The notes under the pieces: model-generated
What the model was told of the DNA's origin: nothing
What the model saw: the letters and a program-made list of their open reading frames with translations, nothing else
Databases searched by the model: none
DNA from: Algivirga pacifica
GTDB lineage: Bacteria > Bacteroidota > Bacteroidia > Cytophagales > Flammeovirgaceae
DNA: 64,000 nt
Assembly (NCBI RefSeq): GCF_039543525.1
Contig: NZ_BAABJX010000020.1
Coordinates: 124,001-188,000 of the forward strand
Direction of reading: 5' to 3'
Position numbers and translations under genes: made by a program
In this document: positions 43,375-52,900 of the stretch, one piece after another
Numbering within the stretch: the first letter of the stretch is position 1
Layout of the letters: each line of letters starts with the position of its first letter

Positions 43375-44520
43375 TTAATAAAACTCTACGGCTCTGCGTT
43401 TTTGGTAGCGTGGTGTTTTATTCTTGGAGGCTTCCAGGTCTGCTTTTAGAGAGAAGGTATGGGAATATAATCCTCCAACTTCCTCTGATAAAGTAGAAAA
43501 AGCATAGTCCAGGGTAAAAGTCTTAAGCTTTACTCCTATCCCGAAACTAGGTTGCATCACCCATTGTTCGGGAATATCTCCTCCGGTACTTCCTTTGATG
43601 GCCTGAAAACCTCCTATCCCTCCTCTGACAAAGGCTACCTCGTAAAAGGCAAATTCTACGCCAGCATGAGGGTCTCCACTCAATACAGGGGTTTGAAGCA
43701 AAGTATTTCTTGGTCCATCAAAAGTGAGGTCTAGTCCTGCAGAGAGCAACATGGTAGCTAAAGGTCTGGTCTCATTGGCTCCTTTCCATAACATAATATC
43801 TCTCCCCACCCCTAGCATCAATCGAGGTAAGGTTAATTCCAAGGAATTATTCGGTAAGGTATTACCTGTAGTAGCATAAATATCATAGAGTGCTTCCTGG
43901 TTAAAACTCCAGGCATTAAAGGTGGTTGTAATGTCTTTACCAACCACTCCTAGTTGCCATCCGGAAATTTCTGTCTGCAAGCCAAAATCCAAGCCGAATC
44001 CCCAGGCATTCGCAAAAATGCCTACGTTTCGGTAAAGCACCTTGGCATTGGCGCCAAAATTGAAATCCTTCAGAAGGTTAAACTTGTGAGCATAGGAAAA
44101 GATAAACGCATAATCAGCGGCAGAAAAAGACGTCACCCTGGAATAATCCACCTGTCCGTTGTCAAACAAGTAACGGGTATCTGGAATATCATCCACCGCG
44201 AATCGAATCACAGATACACCAAAGCGACTACGCTGGTCTACCCTTCCCACAAAAGAGGCATAATCATAATTGGCTATTCCACCAAAATACTGAGCATGCA
44301 TCAACGCTCCGGAATATCGGCTATCTATCTGCAACATACCAGCCGGATTCCAGTAACCCGAAGTGGCATCATCAACAATGGCCACCTGTGTATTGCCCAT
44401 GGCTAACCCTCTGGCTCCTGCTCCAATGAAAAGGTACTCATTGGAATACTTCGGAGCAGTGATCTGGGCCGATAACGGGAGACTAAGTCCTATGAAAATG
44501 ATGAAAATGAGGTAACGCAT
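43375..44520 (-). CDS. porV2: T9SS outer-membrane protein, PorV family (PorV2-like)
   Basis: This 381-residue beta-barrel has a signal peptide MRYLIFIIFIGLSLPLSAQ. The FadL/PorV start KYSNEYLFIGAGARGLAMGNTQVAIVDDATSGYWNPAGML is the family signature. Amphipathic beta strands continue to the end, with SFSAADYAFIFSYAHKF and SFGIGVKLKTFTLDYAFSTLSE. PorV shuttles T9SS cargo to the PorU sortase. The gene is first in a two-gene unit with the sortase. The TTATCG array lies in front of it. Confidence 0.9.
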   Translation of the reverse strand: MRYLIFIIFIGLSLPLSAQITAPKYSNEYLFIGAGARGLAMGNTQVAIVDDATSGYWNPAGMLQIDSRYSGALMHAQYFGGIANYDYASFVGRVDQRSRFGVSVIRFAVDDIPDTRYLFDNGQVDYSRVTSFSAADYAFIFSYAHKFNLLKDFNFGANAKVLYRNVGIFANAWGFGLDFGLQTEISGWQLGVVGKDITTTFNAWSFNQEALYDIYATTGNTLPNNSLELTLPRLMLGVGRDIMLWKGANETRPLATMLLSAGLDLTFDGPRNTLLQTPVLSGDPHAGVEFAFYEVAFVRGGIGGFQAIKGSTGGDIPEQWVMQPSFGIGVKLKTFTLDYAFSTLSEEVGGLYSHTFSLKADLEASKNKTPRYQKRRAVEFY

Positions 44521-44530
44521 TAATAGTTTG

Positions 44531-44593
44531 TTTATCGCTTATCGTTTATCGCTTATCGCTTATCGTTTATCGCTTATCGCTTATCGCTTATCG
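44531..44593. repeat. Heptamer tandem array, unit YTTATCG (nine units)
   Basis: Nine contiguous 7-bp units, either TTTATCG or CTTATCG, lie 10 bp upstream of the PorV start. The same word builds the perfect palindrome at 8104 and the palindrome at 44755. Confidence 0.95.
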
Positions 44594-44754
44594 TTTAATT
44601 TAGGCTGAATATTAAACGGCAAACAATACCCCACAAACGGTCGCTATAATCCTAATCGGAATGAGGTGATCGATTATTTAATTTTTTATGTAATCAACGA
44701 ACAAGTAATCACAAAAAGTATGCACAATCCTATTATCGCTTTGAAAATCACTAT

Positions 44755-44910
44755 TTGAAAGGATCGGTTATCGGGTGCCATGCAATGGTTATCGGTTATC
44801 GGTTAAGGTAAACTATTTTACCTCTAAACGATAAGTAACAACCTACCAACATTTTTTTTAAACAATAAGCGATAACCGGTAAACGATAACCATTGCATGG
44901 CGCCCGATAA
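44755..44910. repeat. TTATCGG palindrome between two minus-strand genes
   Basis: The left arm (ATCGGTTATCGGGTGCCATG, then GGTTATCGGTTATCGG) and the right arm (AACAATAAGCGATAACCGG, then CCATTGCATGGCGCCCGATA) are reverse complements around a loop of about 40 nt. It follows the stop of the pseudouridine synthase gene within a few bases. Confidence 0.88.
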
Positions 44911-44914
44911 CTGA

Positions 44915-45529
44915 TTACTTCCTCTTCTCGTTAAACAATGCCTTATAAACCTGGTTTCTACTTAACTCCATCACCTCTCCAGGCTGCATATTCCCCAAAC
45001 GCAGCTTCTCAATATTAATACGGATCAGACGCAAGGTGGGAAAGCCTACCGCTGCGGTCATTTTACGTACCTGTCGGTTCTTGCCTTCCGTCAAGGTTAG
45101 CGTGATAAAAGAAGTCGGTATGTTTTTTCGGAAGCGCACTGGAGGATCCCTATCTGGAAGCTGAGGATCTTGATCTAAAATTTGTGCCTTGGCAGGTAAA
45201 GTGTGATGCTTCTTTTTATTGACAGAAATCGTCACTCCTTTCTCCAACTGCTGTATCGCTTGTGGTGTAACAGCCCCATCTACTTGTACCAAGTATTTTT
45301 TACTATGCTTGAACTTCGGGTTGAGTAAACGGTGGTTTAATTTTGTATCATTGGTAAGGATCAGTAATCCCTCACTGTCCATATCCAAACGTCCTACTGG
45401 ATACACATCTTTAGGGAAATCATATAGTTCTCCCAACACAGGACGACCCGCCTCGTCCTTAAACTGAGGCAGCATACCAAACGGCTTATAAATAATGTAA
45501 TACTTATGTTCATTCATGATAGGGTGCAA
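44915..45529 (-). CDS. RsuA/RluE-family rRNA pseudouridine synthase
   Basis: This 204-residue enzyme (or 200 from an internal ATG at 45517, MNEHKYYIIYKPFG) converts uridine in rRNA to pseudouridine. The catalytic Asp is in VYPVGRLDMDSEGLLILTND. KKYLVQVDG, VTLTLTEG-type ITLTLTEGKNRQVRKMTAAVGFPTLRLIRI and the missing S4 domain point to the RluE-like branch that modifies 23S rRNA. The target base is unknown. Confidence 0.93.
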   Translation of the reverse strand: MHPIMNEHKYYIIYKPFGMLPQFKDEAGRPVLGELYDFPKDVYPVGRLDMDSEGLLILTNDTKLNHRLLNPKFKHSKKYLVQVDGAVTPQAIQQLEKGVTISVNKKKHHTLPAKAQILDQDPQLPDRDPPVRFRKNIPTSFITLTLTEGKNRQVRKMTAAVGFPTLRLIRINIEKLRLGNMQPGEVMELSRNQVYKALFNEKRK

Positions 45530-45593
45530 GTTCCGAAAAAAAGTAGGAGGGGAAAAAGAGTTAGGAGAAAAAAGTGAAGACAGCCTAATATTA

Positions 45594-45642
45594 GAATGAA
45601 GAATGAAGAATGAAGAATGAAGAATGAAGAATGAAGAATGAA
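45594..45642. repeat. Heptamer tandem array, unit GAATGAA (seven units)
   Basis: Seven perfect contiguous GAATGAA units lie in the 300-bp gap between two minus-strand genes. The word is unlike the other arrays, but the 7-bp period is the same. Confidence 0.96.
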
Positions 45643-45718
45643 ATTAATTTACGGGATGTTTGGAAACAAGCTATATCACTAGTTAAAGTTAATGTCGTCA
45701 ACTTAAGGAAATAGTGCA

Positions 45719-45780
45719 TGTAGAAAGCGTAGTGCAAACCCGCTGCAGGTCGTAGGGAGGACCCTACGACCAGTTTCTAC
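45719..45780. repeat. GC-rich hairpin in the gap before the CBM9 gene stop
   Basis: Perfect inner stem GGTCGTAGGG / CCCTACGACC with an AGGA loop, and an outer pair GTAGAAA / TTTCTAC. It lies about 50 bp past the stop of the minus-strand gene at 45832 and is probably its terminator, though no strong T run follows. Confidence 0.7.
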
Positions 45781-45831
45781 CTTTTTACTTTCAGCTTAAA
45801 TTGACAGCATTGGGGGCGACCCTACCATAAA

Positions 45832-47433
45832 TTAATCTACTAGCAATCGATGTACTGCTGTCGCACCTTGACGATTTCTTACTTGCAACAAATACACTCC
45901 GGCTGCCATTGGCACCTCTGGTTTTAAAAGATACTGTCGCTGACCTTGTATAGACCGCTCCCATATCACCTTACCATTAAGATCTACTAAAGTCAATTGT
46001 AGAGGCTGTGTGTTTTCCGTTCTCAGCTGAAACTCCTGATTCAACATAGGATTAGGGTAGACCAGCAACTGCGTAGACAAATGATTTTCTACGGATTGAA
46101 TGATTTCCTTCTCAGGGATTTCCAGCAAAGTCATATATCCCCATTTACGGGTATCATTGTGGCCTGCGTTCACCTTGGTATTATTGGCCCATGCCAGATG
46201 ATTATTGGCAGCACCCTGTCCGTCCTGATCAACAACCTCTAACTCAAATCCCATAAGACTTCCAGCTACTGGCTTTTCACCTTCCCCTAGAATGCCGCTC
46301 CATGGGATTTGTATTTCCATCGTATATCCTCCTGTTATAACTTTGGAACGATACATTACAGTAGCGTCTGACTTCCAGGCTCCAAGACCTATCCATTGCG
46401 TATCTTCTCTACCATACCCAAAACGTAGCGTCACCGCATCCTCCCCTAAAGCTCCTCCTGTTTCATGTTTGCCATCAGGATTGAACCCAACTAATATATG
46501 ATCGTCATAGGCGACCTCTGTATCCTTGTCTCCTTCTGATACTAATACTTGTTGATCCTTCACCTCTGCAAAAATATATACATACCCCGTATCGAAGGCT
46601 AACCTATAGGTCGCACTTAAATCAGTATTGGCAGGCACTCCTTGATTCAACACATCATAGGCTACTTTATGTGTCTCCACAGACTCCCAAAGCGTATCTA
46701 ACTCACCATCGATTACAAAGCCTGAAGCATATCCCATTGACAAGCCTAAGGAATCTGCCCACTCTTTGGTCTCTACTCCTTTGCCGCAGTCTATTGAAGA
46801 AGGTATGGTTGCGTCATTTACGGCTGCTGTTGATTGTTCTTTTAAGAAAAGGGCAAAACGATCAACCGGATGTCCATTCGAACGTCCTGCGATATTAACC
46901 GTATAAGTCCCAGCCTGATTGAACTGAGCAAATAAACGCAATCCATTGGCTTCCTCATACTCCCCTTTTCCTTCCCAGCTCCATTGATCCATGCTATGTA
47001 CCCACAGCTTGGCATAGTTTGCTCCGATAACTACTTTTCCCCCAGCTTCTCCATAAAACTCATCCGCTTCTATGTTTAACCAGCTATCATTTTCCTGATC
47101 ACTAGCAATAGCACCCTGCCCATTACGGGAACGCCATTTAAACTGATACTTCCCAGGAGTACTGATCTTTATTTTATAGGTAGTAATCGTACTGGCTGGC
47201 ACTTGATGCAAGTAGTTCCCTCCTTTGTAAACAATATACGCTCCTCCTAATGCAGCTTCCGCATAAGCATTTTCAATTTTCCATCCATTCCCCAGTTGAG
47301 CGGCACTTTCAGCCTCAACAACCACCAACCCATTTTGCTCTACGAAAATGGGATTTTGACAGGGAGCTTGCGCCAGAGAAATTCCAGGCAACAGTAAGGT
47401 CAGTAATGAGATAATTTTGATTGTTTTTTTCAT
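45832..47433 (-). CDS. Secreted T9SS cargo with CBM9-like domain
   Basis: This 533-residue protein starts at ATG 47433 with the signal peptide MKKTIKIISLLTLLLPGISLAQ. An amino-terminal beta-sandwich (about 30-215, VVVEAESAAQLGNGWKIEN..., CBM35/6-like) is followed by a type 9 carbohydrate-binding domain (about 230-430: FVIDGELDTLWES, GYVYIFAEVKDQQVLV, DDHILVGFNPDG, YTMEIQIPWSGIL). A T9SS type A sorting domain ends it (LLVYPNPMLNQEFQLR...LVDLNGKVIWERS...MAAGVYLLQVRN). It is probably a surface glycan-binding protein. It is divergent from a GH13 gene, suggesting a carbohydrate locus. An upstream start at 47589 would run through repeat sequence and was rejected. Confidence 0.88.
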   Translation of the reverse strand: MKKTIKIISLLTLLLPGISLAQAPCQNPIFVEQNGLVVVEAESAAQLGNGWKIENAYAEAALGGAYIVYKGGNYLHQVPASTITTYKIKISTPGKYQFKWRSRNGQGAIASDQENDSWLNIEADEFYGEAGGKVVIGANYAKLWVHSMDQWSWEGKGEYEEANGLRLFAQFNQAGTYTVNIAGRSNGHPVDRFALFLKEQSTAAVNDATIPSSIDCGKGVETKEWADSLGLSMGYASGFVIDGELDTLWESVETHKVAYDVLNQGVPANTDLSATYRLAFDTGYVYIFAEVKDQQVLVSEGDKDTEVAYDDHILVGFNPDGKHETGGALGEDAVTLRFGYGREDTQWIGLGAWKSDATVMYRSKVITGGYTMEIQIPWSGILGEGEKPVAGSLMGFELEVVDQDGQGAANNHLAWANNTKVNAGHNDTRKWGYMTLLEIPEKEIIQSVENHLSTQLLVYPNPMLNQEFQLRTENTQPLQLTLVDLNGKVIWERSIQGQRQYLLKPEVPMAAGVYLLQVRNRQGATAVHRLLVD

Positions 47434-47518
47434 AGTGATTAGGTTATTATCGGTTAAGAAAATTATTTTAACCCTAAGTAACATACAATACCCTATCGGT
47501 ATTTTTTCAACACTTTTT

Positions 47519-47590
47519 TTAAACAATAAGCGATAAACAATAACCAATAAACTTTTTTCAATCTTTTTTAAACGATAATCCATAAGCAAT
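47519..47590. repeat. AATAAGC-type heptamer words in a divergent gap
   Basis: AACAATAAGCGATAAACAAT and CAATAACCAATAAAC consist of 7-bp words, followed by AAACGATAATCC. It has no complete opposite arm and lies upstream of the CBM9 gene; this is the one clear case of this vocabulary between divergent genes. The rest of the 342-bp gap up to 47776 shows no strict promoter match; TATTTTGG near 47735 is close. Confidence 0.7.
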
Positions 47591-47775
47591 CTACCGAAAC
47601 TCCTTATGATCTTTGCTTTCCTGTAATTTTTCGCCTCATATTAACTTTTTGATTGTGAACGAGGTAAGTTGAATTATGTATATTCCATTAAAACCACTTG
47701 AGTAGAATCATTAAAACTGAATAAATTATTCAATATTTTGGTGGTTTAATCTTTGAAACTATACCACAACAAAAG

Positions 47776-49758
47776 ATGACCATACTTCAGAAAATCAGCC
47801 ATTACTTCCAGCAACAGGCTGATCAAGATGAACGGGAATACTATATTCCTTCCTTATGGGATGGAGTAGAAGGTGCTTGCAGGCCCTTGAAAAAAAATCC
47901 TAGTCGATGGTATGCCGATCTAATCGATCGCATCCTTCATCAACAACAAGAAGGAAAAGACTACCAACAACCTCTATCCCTATTACATCATTCGGAGATT
48001 AGTGGTGGCAATTGGACCATGCACAGCCGATTCTACAATCTTTTTCCCCGTATGACCACTTCCTATGACCACGATCAGGATGGACATGTGGGCATAGCCA
48101 CACACGACACTACCTTAAGCTTAAATGGTTTTAGGGAAACAGGTACTTTTTTAAAAAGTATTGCTTTACTTCCTTACCTTCATTCCTTAGGTATAGATAC
48201 AGTATACTGTCTTCCGATTACAAGTATTGGAGAAGATGGCAACCGAGGGGATTTAGGTTCTCCCTATGCGATTAAAAATCAATATAAACTGGATCAATTT
48301 CTGGCAGATCCCCTATTGCCTGACTTTAGCGTAGAAGAACAGTTTCAAGCTTTTGTCGAAGCTGCACATTCTATGGGGATGAGAGTCATTGTGGAGTTTG
48401 TACTGAGAACCTCTTCTTTAGGGGGAGATTGGGTCAAAGAGCACCCAGAGTGGTATTACTGGATTGATGCTTCCAGAGTAGAGGAATACAGTAGTCCAGC
48501 TTTCCTACAAAAAGAGCTAGATGAAATCAAGCTTATTCCTCATGGGAAAGGGACTTATCACATGCCTGATCTAAAATTTCGCTCCCTTTTCAAAGCACCT
48601 CCACAACCGGAAGAAATTAAAGTAGAGCAAGGGAAGTATGTCGCTTATACCGAAGAAGGGCGATTGGTCATTCCCGGTGCCTTTGCCGACTGGCCACCCG
48701 ATGATCCTCAACCGGCATGGTCAGATGTAACATATTTGAGGATGTATAATTACCCTATAGACAATACAAGAAACGACTATAATTACATTGCCTATAATAC
48801 CATACGTTATTACGATCCTAAGTTAGCAAAGGAAAAAAACGTCAATCGTCCTCTATGGGATAAACTGTCAGGAGTCATTCCTTACTATCAAGAAACCTTT
48901 GGAATTGATGGAGTGATGATGGATATGGGACATGCTATGCCCGCAGCCCTTATGGAAGAGATTATCACTAAGGCTAGGCATATCAATCCTGACTTTGCTT
49001 TTTGTGAAGAGAACTTCCACCTCACTACTTCTAGTAAGGAGGCAGGGTTCAATGCTGCTTTGGGGCATGTATGGAGAGACAGCGGTAAAGAAGGGGGTCT
49101 ACAATATATTGCTAAAGAATGTACTCGTCCTTTGGCTTTGCCCTTTTATGGTACCCCTGAAACTCATAATACGCCAAGAGCTGTACAGAGAGGAGGTCTT
49201 CCACATGCCAAGTGTAGCTATGTGGTTTGTAGCTTCTTACCCCATACTATACCGTTTATACATCAAGGCTTTGAACTGGGAGAAAATTGGCCCATCAACA
49301 CGGGACTAAACTTCACCCCTGCTGAAACGGATTTTTTCAGCAAACAACGTTTGCCTTTATTTTACAAAAGTGCCTTAAAGTGGAATACAGGTGAACACCT
49401 ACTTCCCTTTATTAAGCATGTCAATATGACTCGTAACCTATTGGATAAAGAGCTTCCTTCTATAGATGGACATTTTATAGCCAATAACCGGGCTGAAAGT
49501 ATTCGTTTACTTGATCCTCACGGAGGATTTGGACATATCCTGGCCTTTGAACGTATTGATCCTAAACATAAGGCAGAACGTATTCTAGTGGTTGCCAACA
49601 CTAACTTCACCCACTCCGAAGAGTTTTATCTGGAAGTAGACGGAACACATCACAATAGCTTCTATGACTATATGTCTGGTAAGCAATATACCTTTGTGAA
49701 TAGTTGGTTCTCTTCCAGACTAGAGCCTGGGGAAGCCATCGTTATGAGAATAGGATAA
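47776..49758 (+). CDS. GH13 alpha-amylase-family protein with altered active site
   Basis: This 660-residue TIM-barrel protein resembles maltosyl-transferring GH13 enzymes. It lacks a signal peptide and is likely cytoplasmic. Recognisable parts are LGIDTVYCLPITSIGEDGNRGDLGSPYAIKN, the nucleophile strand DGVMMDMGHAMP (Asp383), the acid/base strand FAFCEENFH (Glu411 or 412) and PETHNTPRA. Two usually invariant residues differ: the Arg two before the nucleophile is Met381, and the third catalytic Asp (H-D) is Asn465. It may be a transferase subfamily with its own rules or a reduced-activity enzyme. Confidence 0.85.
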   Translation: MTILQKISHYFQQQADQDEREYYIPSLWDGVEGACRPLKKNPSRWYADLIDRILHQQQEGKDYQQPLSLLHHSEISGGNWTMHSRFYNLFPRMTTSYDHDQDGHVGIATHDTTLSLNGFRETGTFLKSIALLPYLHSLGIDTVYCLPITSIGEDGNRGDLGSPYAIKNQYKLDQFLADPLLPDFSVEEQFQAFVEAAHSMGMRVIVEFVLRTSSLGGDWVKEHPEWYYWIDASRVEEYSSPAFLQKELDEIKLIPHGKGTYHMPDLKFRSLFKAPPQPEEIKVEQGKYVAYTEEGRLVIPGAFADWPPDDPQPAWSDVTYLRMYNYPIDNTRNDYNYIAYNTIRYYDPKLAKEKNVNRPLWDKLSGVIPYYQETFGIDGVMMDMGHAMPAALMEEIITKARHINPDFAFCEENFHLTTSSKEAGFNAALGHVWRDSGKEGGLQYIAKECTRPLALPFYGTPETHNTPRAVQRGGLPHAKCSYVVCSFLPHTIPFIHQGFELGENWPINTGLNFTPAETDFFSKQRLPLFYKSALKWNTGEHLLPFIKHVNMTRNLLDKELPSIDGHFIANNRAESIRLLDPHGGFGHILAFERIDPKHKAERILVVANTNFTHSEEFYLEVDGTHHNSFYDYMSGKQYTFVNSWFSSRLEPGEAIVMRIG

Positions 49759-49909
49759 AGCTGTTGAATCGTTGATTCGTTGAATTGAGCTTCGCTCGTT
49801 GATTCGAGTTGATCTGTTGTATGAGTATATATCAACCAACAGATCAACTCGAATCACACGCCATGTAATGGTCACCAAAGGTGAAATTCAACGATTCAAC
49901 GGTTCAACA
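49759..49909. repeat. GTTGAATC-family palindrome between convergent genes
   Basis: The left arm starts immediately after the GH13 stop (AGCTGTTGAATCGTTGATTC, hairpin GAGCTTCGCTC, TTGATTCGAGTTGATCTGTTG). The right arm (CAACAGATCAACTCGAATCA ... AACGATTCAACGGTTCAAC) pairs with it. The right end encodes the last residues Val-Glu-Pro-Leu-Asn-Arg and the stop of the TIR protein. Confidence 0.92.
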
Positions 49910-52900
49910 ATAGATACTGGCTCAATAGCTGTATTTTGCTCTAACAGTTCCATGACAGCCTTAGGAGAGATTGGATAGTAATAACTTTCCAATGGACTAC
50001 GTTTTACTTTTAGAATATTATCTGCATAAATACTCGCCTCTATTGGCTTATAATTCAGAGGATAACTTCTTTGAACCTCTTGATGTGTGTCAATCACTTG
50101 CTTTCCTTCTACTGTGCACTCCACATGTGCCATAGAATCTGCTTCCTGAAAGGTAGAATCGGCCGTAACCGCCAAGCTCAACACCCCCCTTTGCAAATCA
50201 TACTGTTCCATTTTGCTTCCTTTCCAGGCATACAATAAACGTCCATCTTCCGAAAGACTAAATTGGCTATCTACTGGAAGCTCCACCCTTTGTGCCACTT
50301 TTCCTTTTTGTTGATACAGTATATGCTCCCCTACTTTAAGCACCACCGATTGTCTATTACTGGAGAACTGCATTTGTTCTATTCTCTTGGAGCCAAATAA
50401 TGACTTTAACAAGGTATTCAATTCTTGATTCACCTCTAAAACAGACTTCGTCCCTCTCCTTTCTTCCTGATCATCTGACAACAGATCCAATAAGTCTGTT
50501 TTATCATTGACCAGGCTACGAAAATCATTAATTGGGATAAATCGAATCAATTCTCCCCCTGCAGTCCATTCCTTGGTTCCCTTGGTGGTAATCGTTCTTA
50601 CATTTCCTTCCTCAGTTACTTCTATTCCTACCGCTTCCCCTCCATGCGTTAAATACTTCTTATCTCCCGATGGCCCATAGCATACAAATCCTGATTGAGG
50701 ATCAGTTAAAAACCAATTTTCTCCTACTTTCGCTAAAGGAAATTGCTCTTCAAAGACTTGCAATAACCTTCCATCATCAGCCAACACTTTCACCTTCTTT
50801 TGCTCCTCTTCTAAGATACTCACGGCTATTTGGTCTTCCTGCAGCCATTGAACTGCCTGTATACTAGCGCCCTCCATCAGAAAAGACTGTTGTTCTTTGC
50901 GCTCTAAGTGGACAAGCGTAGCTGTTCCGTCCGCATGCAGTGCCAACGTCTTATCTCCCGAGTGGTTAATGGAAAGTGTCGCAATACGTTTAGGGAGCGT
51001 CAAGGTATTATTTCTAAATACATTATGCCCCAGAATATAAGGCTGAAAAGATTGAAAGGCCTGCTGTACTTCTTCATTATCCTTATTGATAAAATAAGCT
51101 GCCTCTACCATTCTCACTGCTCTGGTAATATCATTCTCCTCTAATAACGCCACTTTATAAAGGTATAACAACTGACGAACCATTGCATTTCGACTAGCCA
51201 ATTCTGCTTCTTCTCTAGCCTTAGACGCGTCTTCATTAGCCTGTTCTGCTTTCTCACGTTCCAGCATCAGTGCTTGCATGGCTTGAGCCGTTTTACGTTG
51301 AGAAGCCAAAGCTTTTTCCTTAGCCCAATATGCTTGTTTCGCTTGCTCCTCTGCCCTTTGCTTTTGATACTCTGCCTGATCAAATAATTTTCTTGTTTGC
51401 ACGGCTGCCTGTAGTGCCTGCTGTTTCGCCTCTTCAGCGATTCGATAAGCCTCTAATGCTTTTTCTTTTTCTGTATTAGCTTGTTGCTGTGCCTGTATGG
51501 CTAACTGCCTCTCCTGTTCGGCAAACTCATATTGCTTACGGGCATAAATAAAACCTGCTCCTGCCGCAAGAAAAGAAATGCTGGCAGCGCCCAATAATCC
51601 CATCAAGATATGGCGGTCTCTCTTTTCCTTTCGAGTTTTGGCTAATAATAACTCCTCCGATGCCTGAAAAAGCTCCAACTGTAAAGCAGTCGGCAAAGGT
51701 TCATATTTCTCCTCTTCTGTTTCCTCCAACCATTCCTGCATCAAAATCAGCTCCGTATGAGAGAGCAGCATATCCTTGTTATACTCCTGACTTTTCCAGT
51801 AAAGTGCTTTTTGCTGCCACTTACTATGGGATTCCACATGATGACGATCCACTTCCAATGCCCTACTCAGCTCTCCTAAGGCTGTCGCAAAATCTTTGGT
51901 CTCCAAAAAATCTACCCATTGAATATGCTGTAGTGCCTCTGGCAAAGGGGTATCTCCCAATGCTTTATAACGCACGGTGAGTATTCTTTTTCCCTGTTCC
52001 ATCGCATAAGCTACCTCGTCCTCACAATAGGGTGAACTGAGCGCATCTGGAGAAAGAATAAACAAGAAGTTATTCGCTGAGTCTATTCCCCTTTGAATCT
52101 CTTCCCAAAAATTTTGTGATCCTGCTGGAATATTTTCCTGATCGAACCAAGTATTTTTACCACTTTCCTGCAAGCTGACATTCAACATACGAGCAAAGTC
52201 AGCATCTTTTCTGGAATAAGACAAAAATACCTCCGTATCCAAATAGGCCTTTTGCTGCTCTCCTGCCTCTATGAAACGCTTTTGCAAGTCAATCGGAGGG
52301 TTCTCCTTATACTGTTCTCCTCCTCTATACCAATTTAATGCTTGCTTCAGCTGATACCCCCTCAGTAACATAGAAGGATTATGATCTGCTCTTTCCCAAC
52401 GCAAGGCATGACATAAATACTGCTTGTGCTGGGTCAGGTAATTTTGATCCAACTGCAATACTCTCAATAGCTTCTCAAAGTAGCGTTTATCCGATTGCTT
52501 TAAACAAGTACGTTCTGAAAAACCAAGGGTGGAGACTTTCTCTACTTCCTGTACCAATAAAGGTACTATTCTCTTCCCTAGTGAACGAGCATACTCCAAC
52601 TCTTCTAAACAGTAAGGAGACTTCATAGAAGAAGGCGATAACATCATTAAGAAGTAATCGGCACTTTCTATTCCTCTTCGTATTTCTTGTCGATAATCCT
52701 TTCCTTTCTCAATATCATCAATATCAACCCAAGTACTTTTGAGGTGTAAATGTAGTTGCTGTTGTAAGTCCCTCATCTTTCGAACTTCGTTATTGGCATA
52801 ACCAATAAACACATCGGTCCAAAGGTTCTCTCCATTTTTACGGCTCTCCATCAAGAATGCCGCTTGAAGGGGAGTTTCCTCTACTACACGATTGTCTTTT

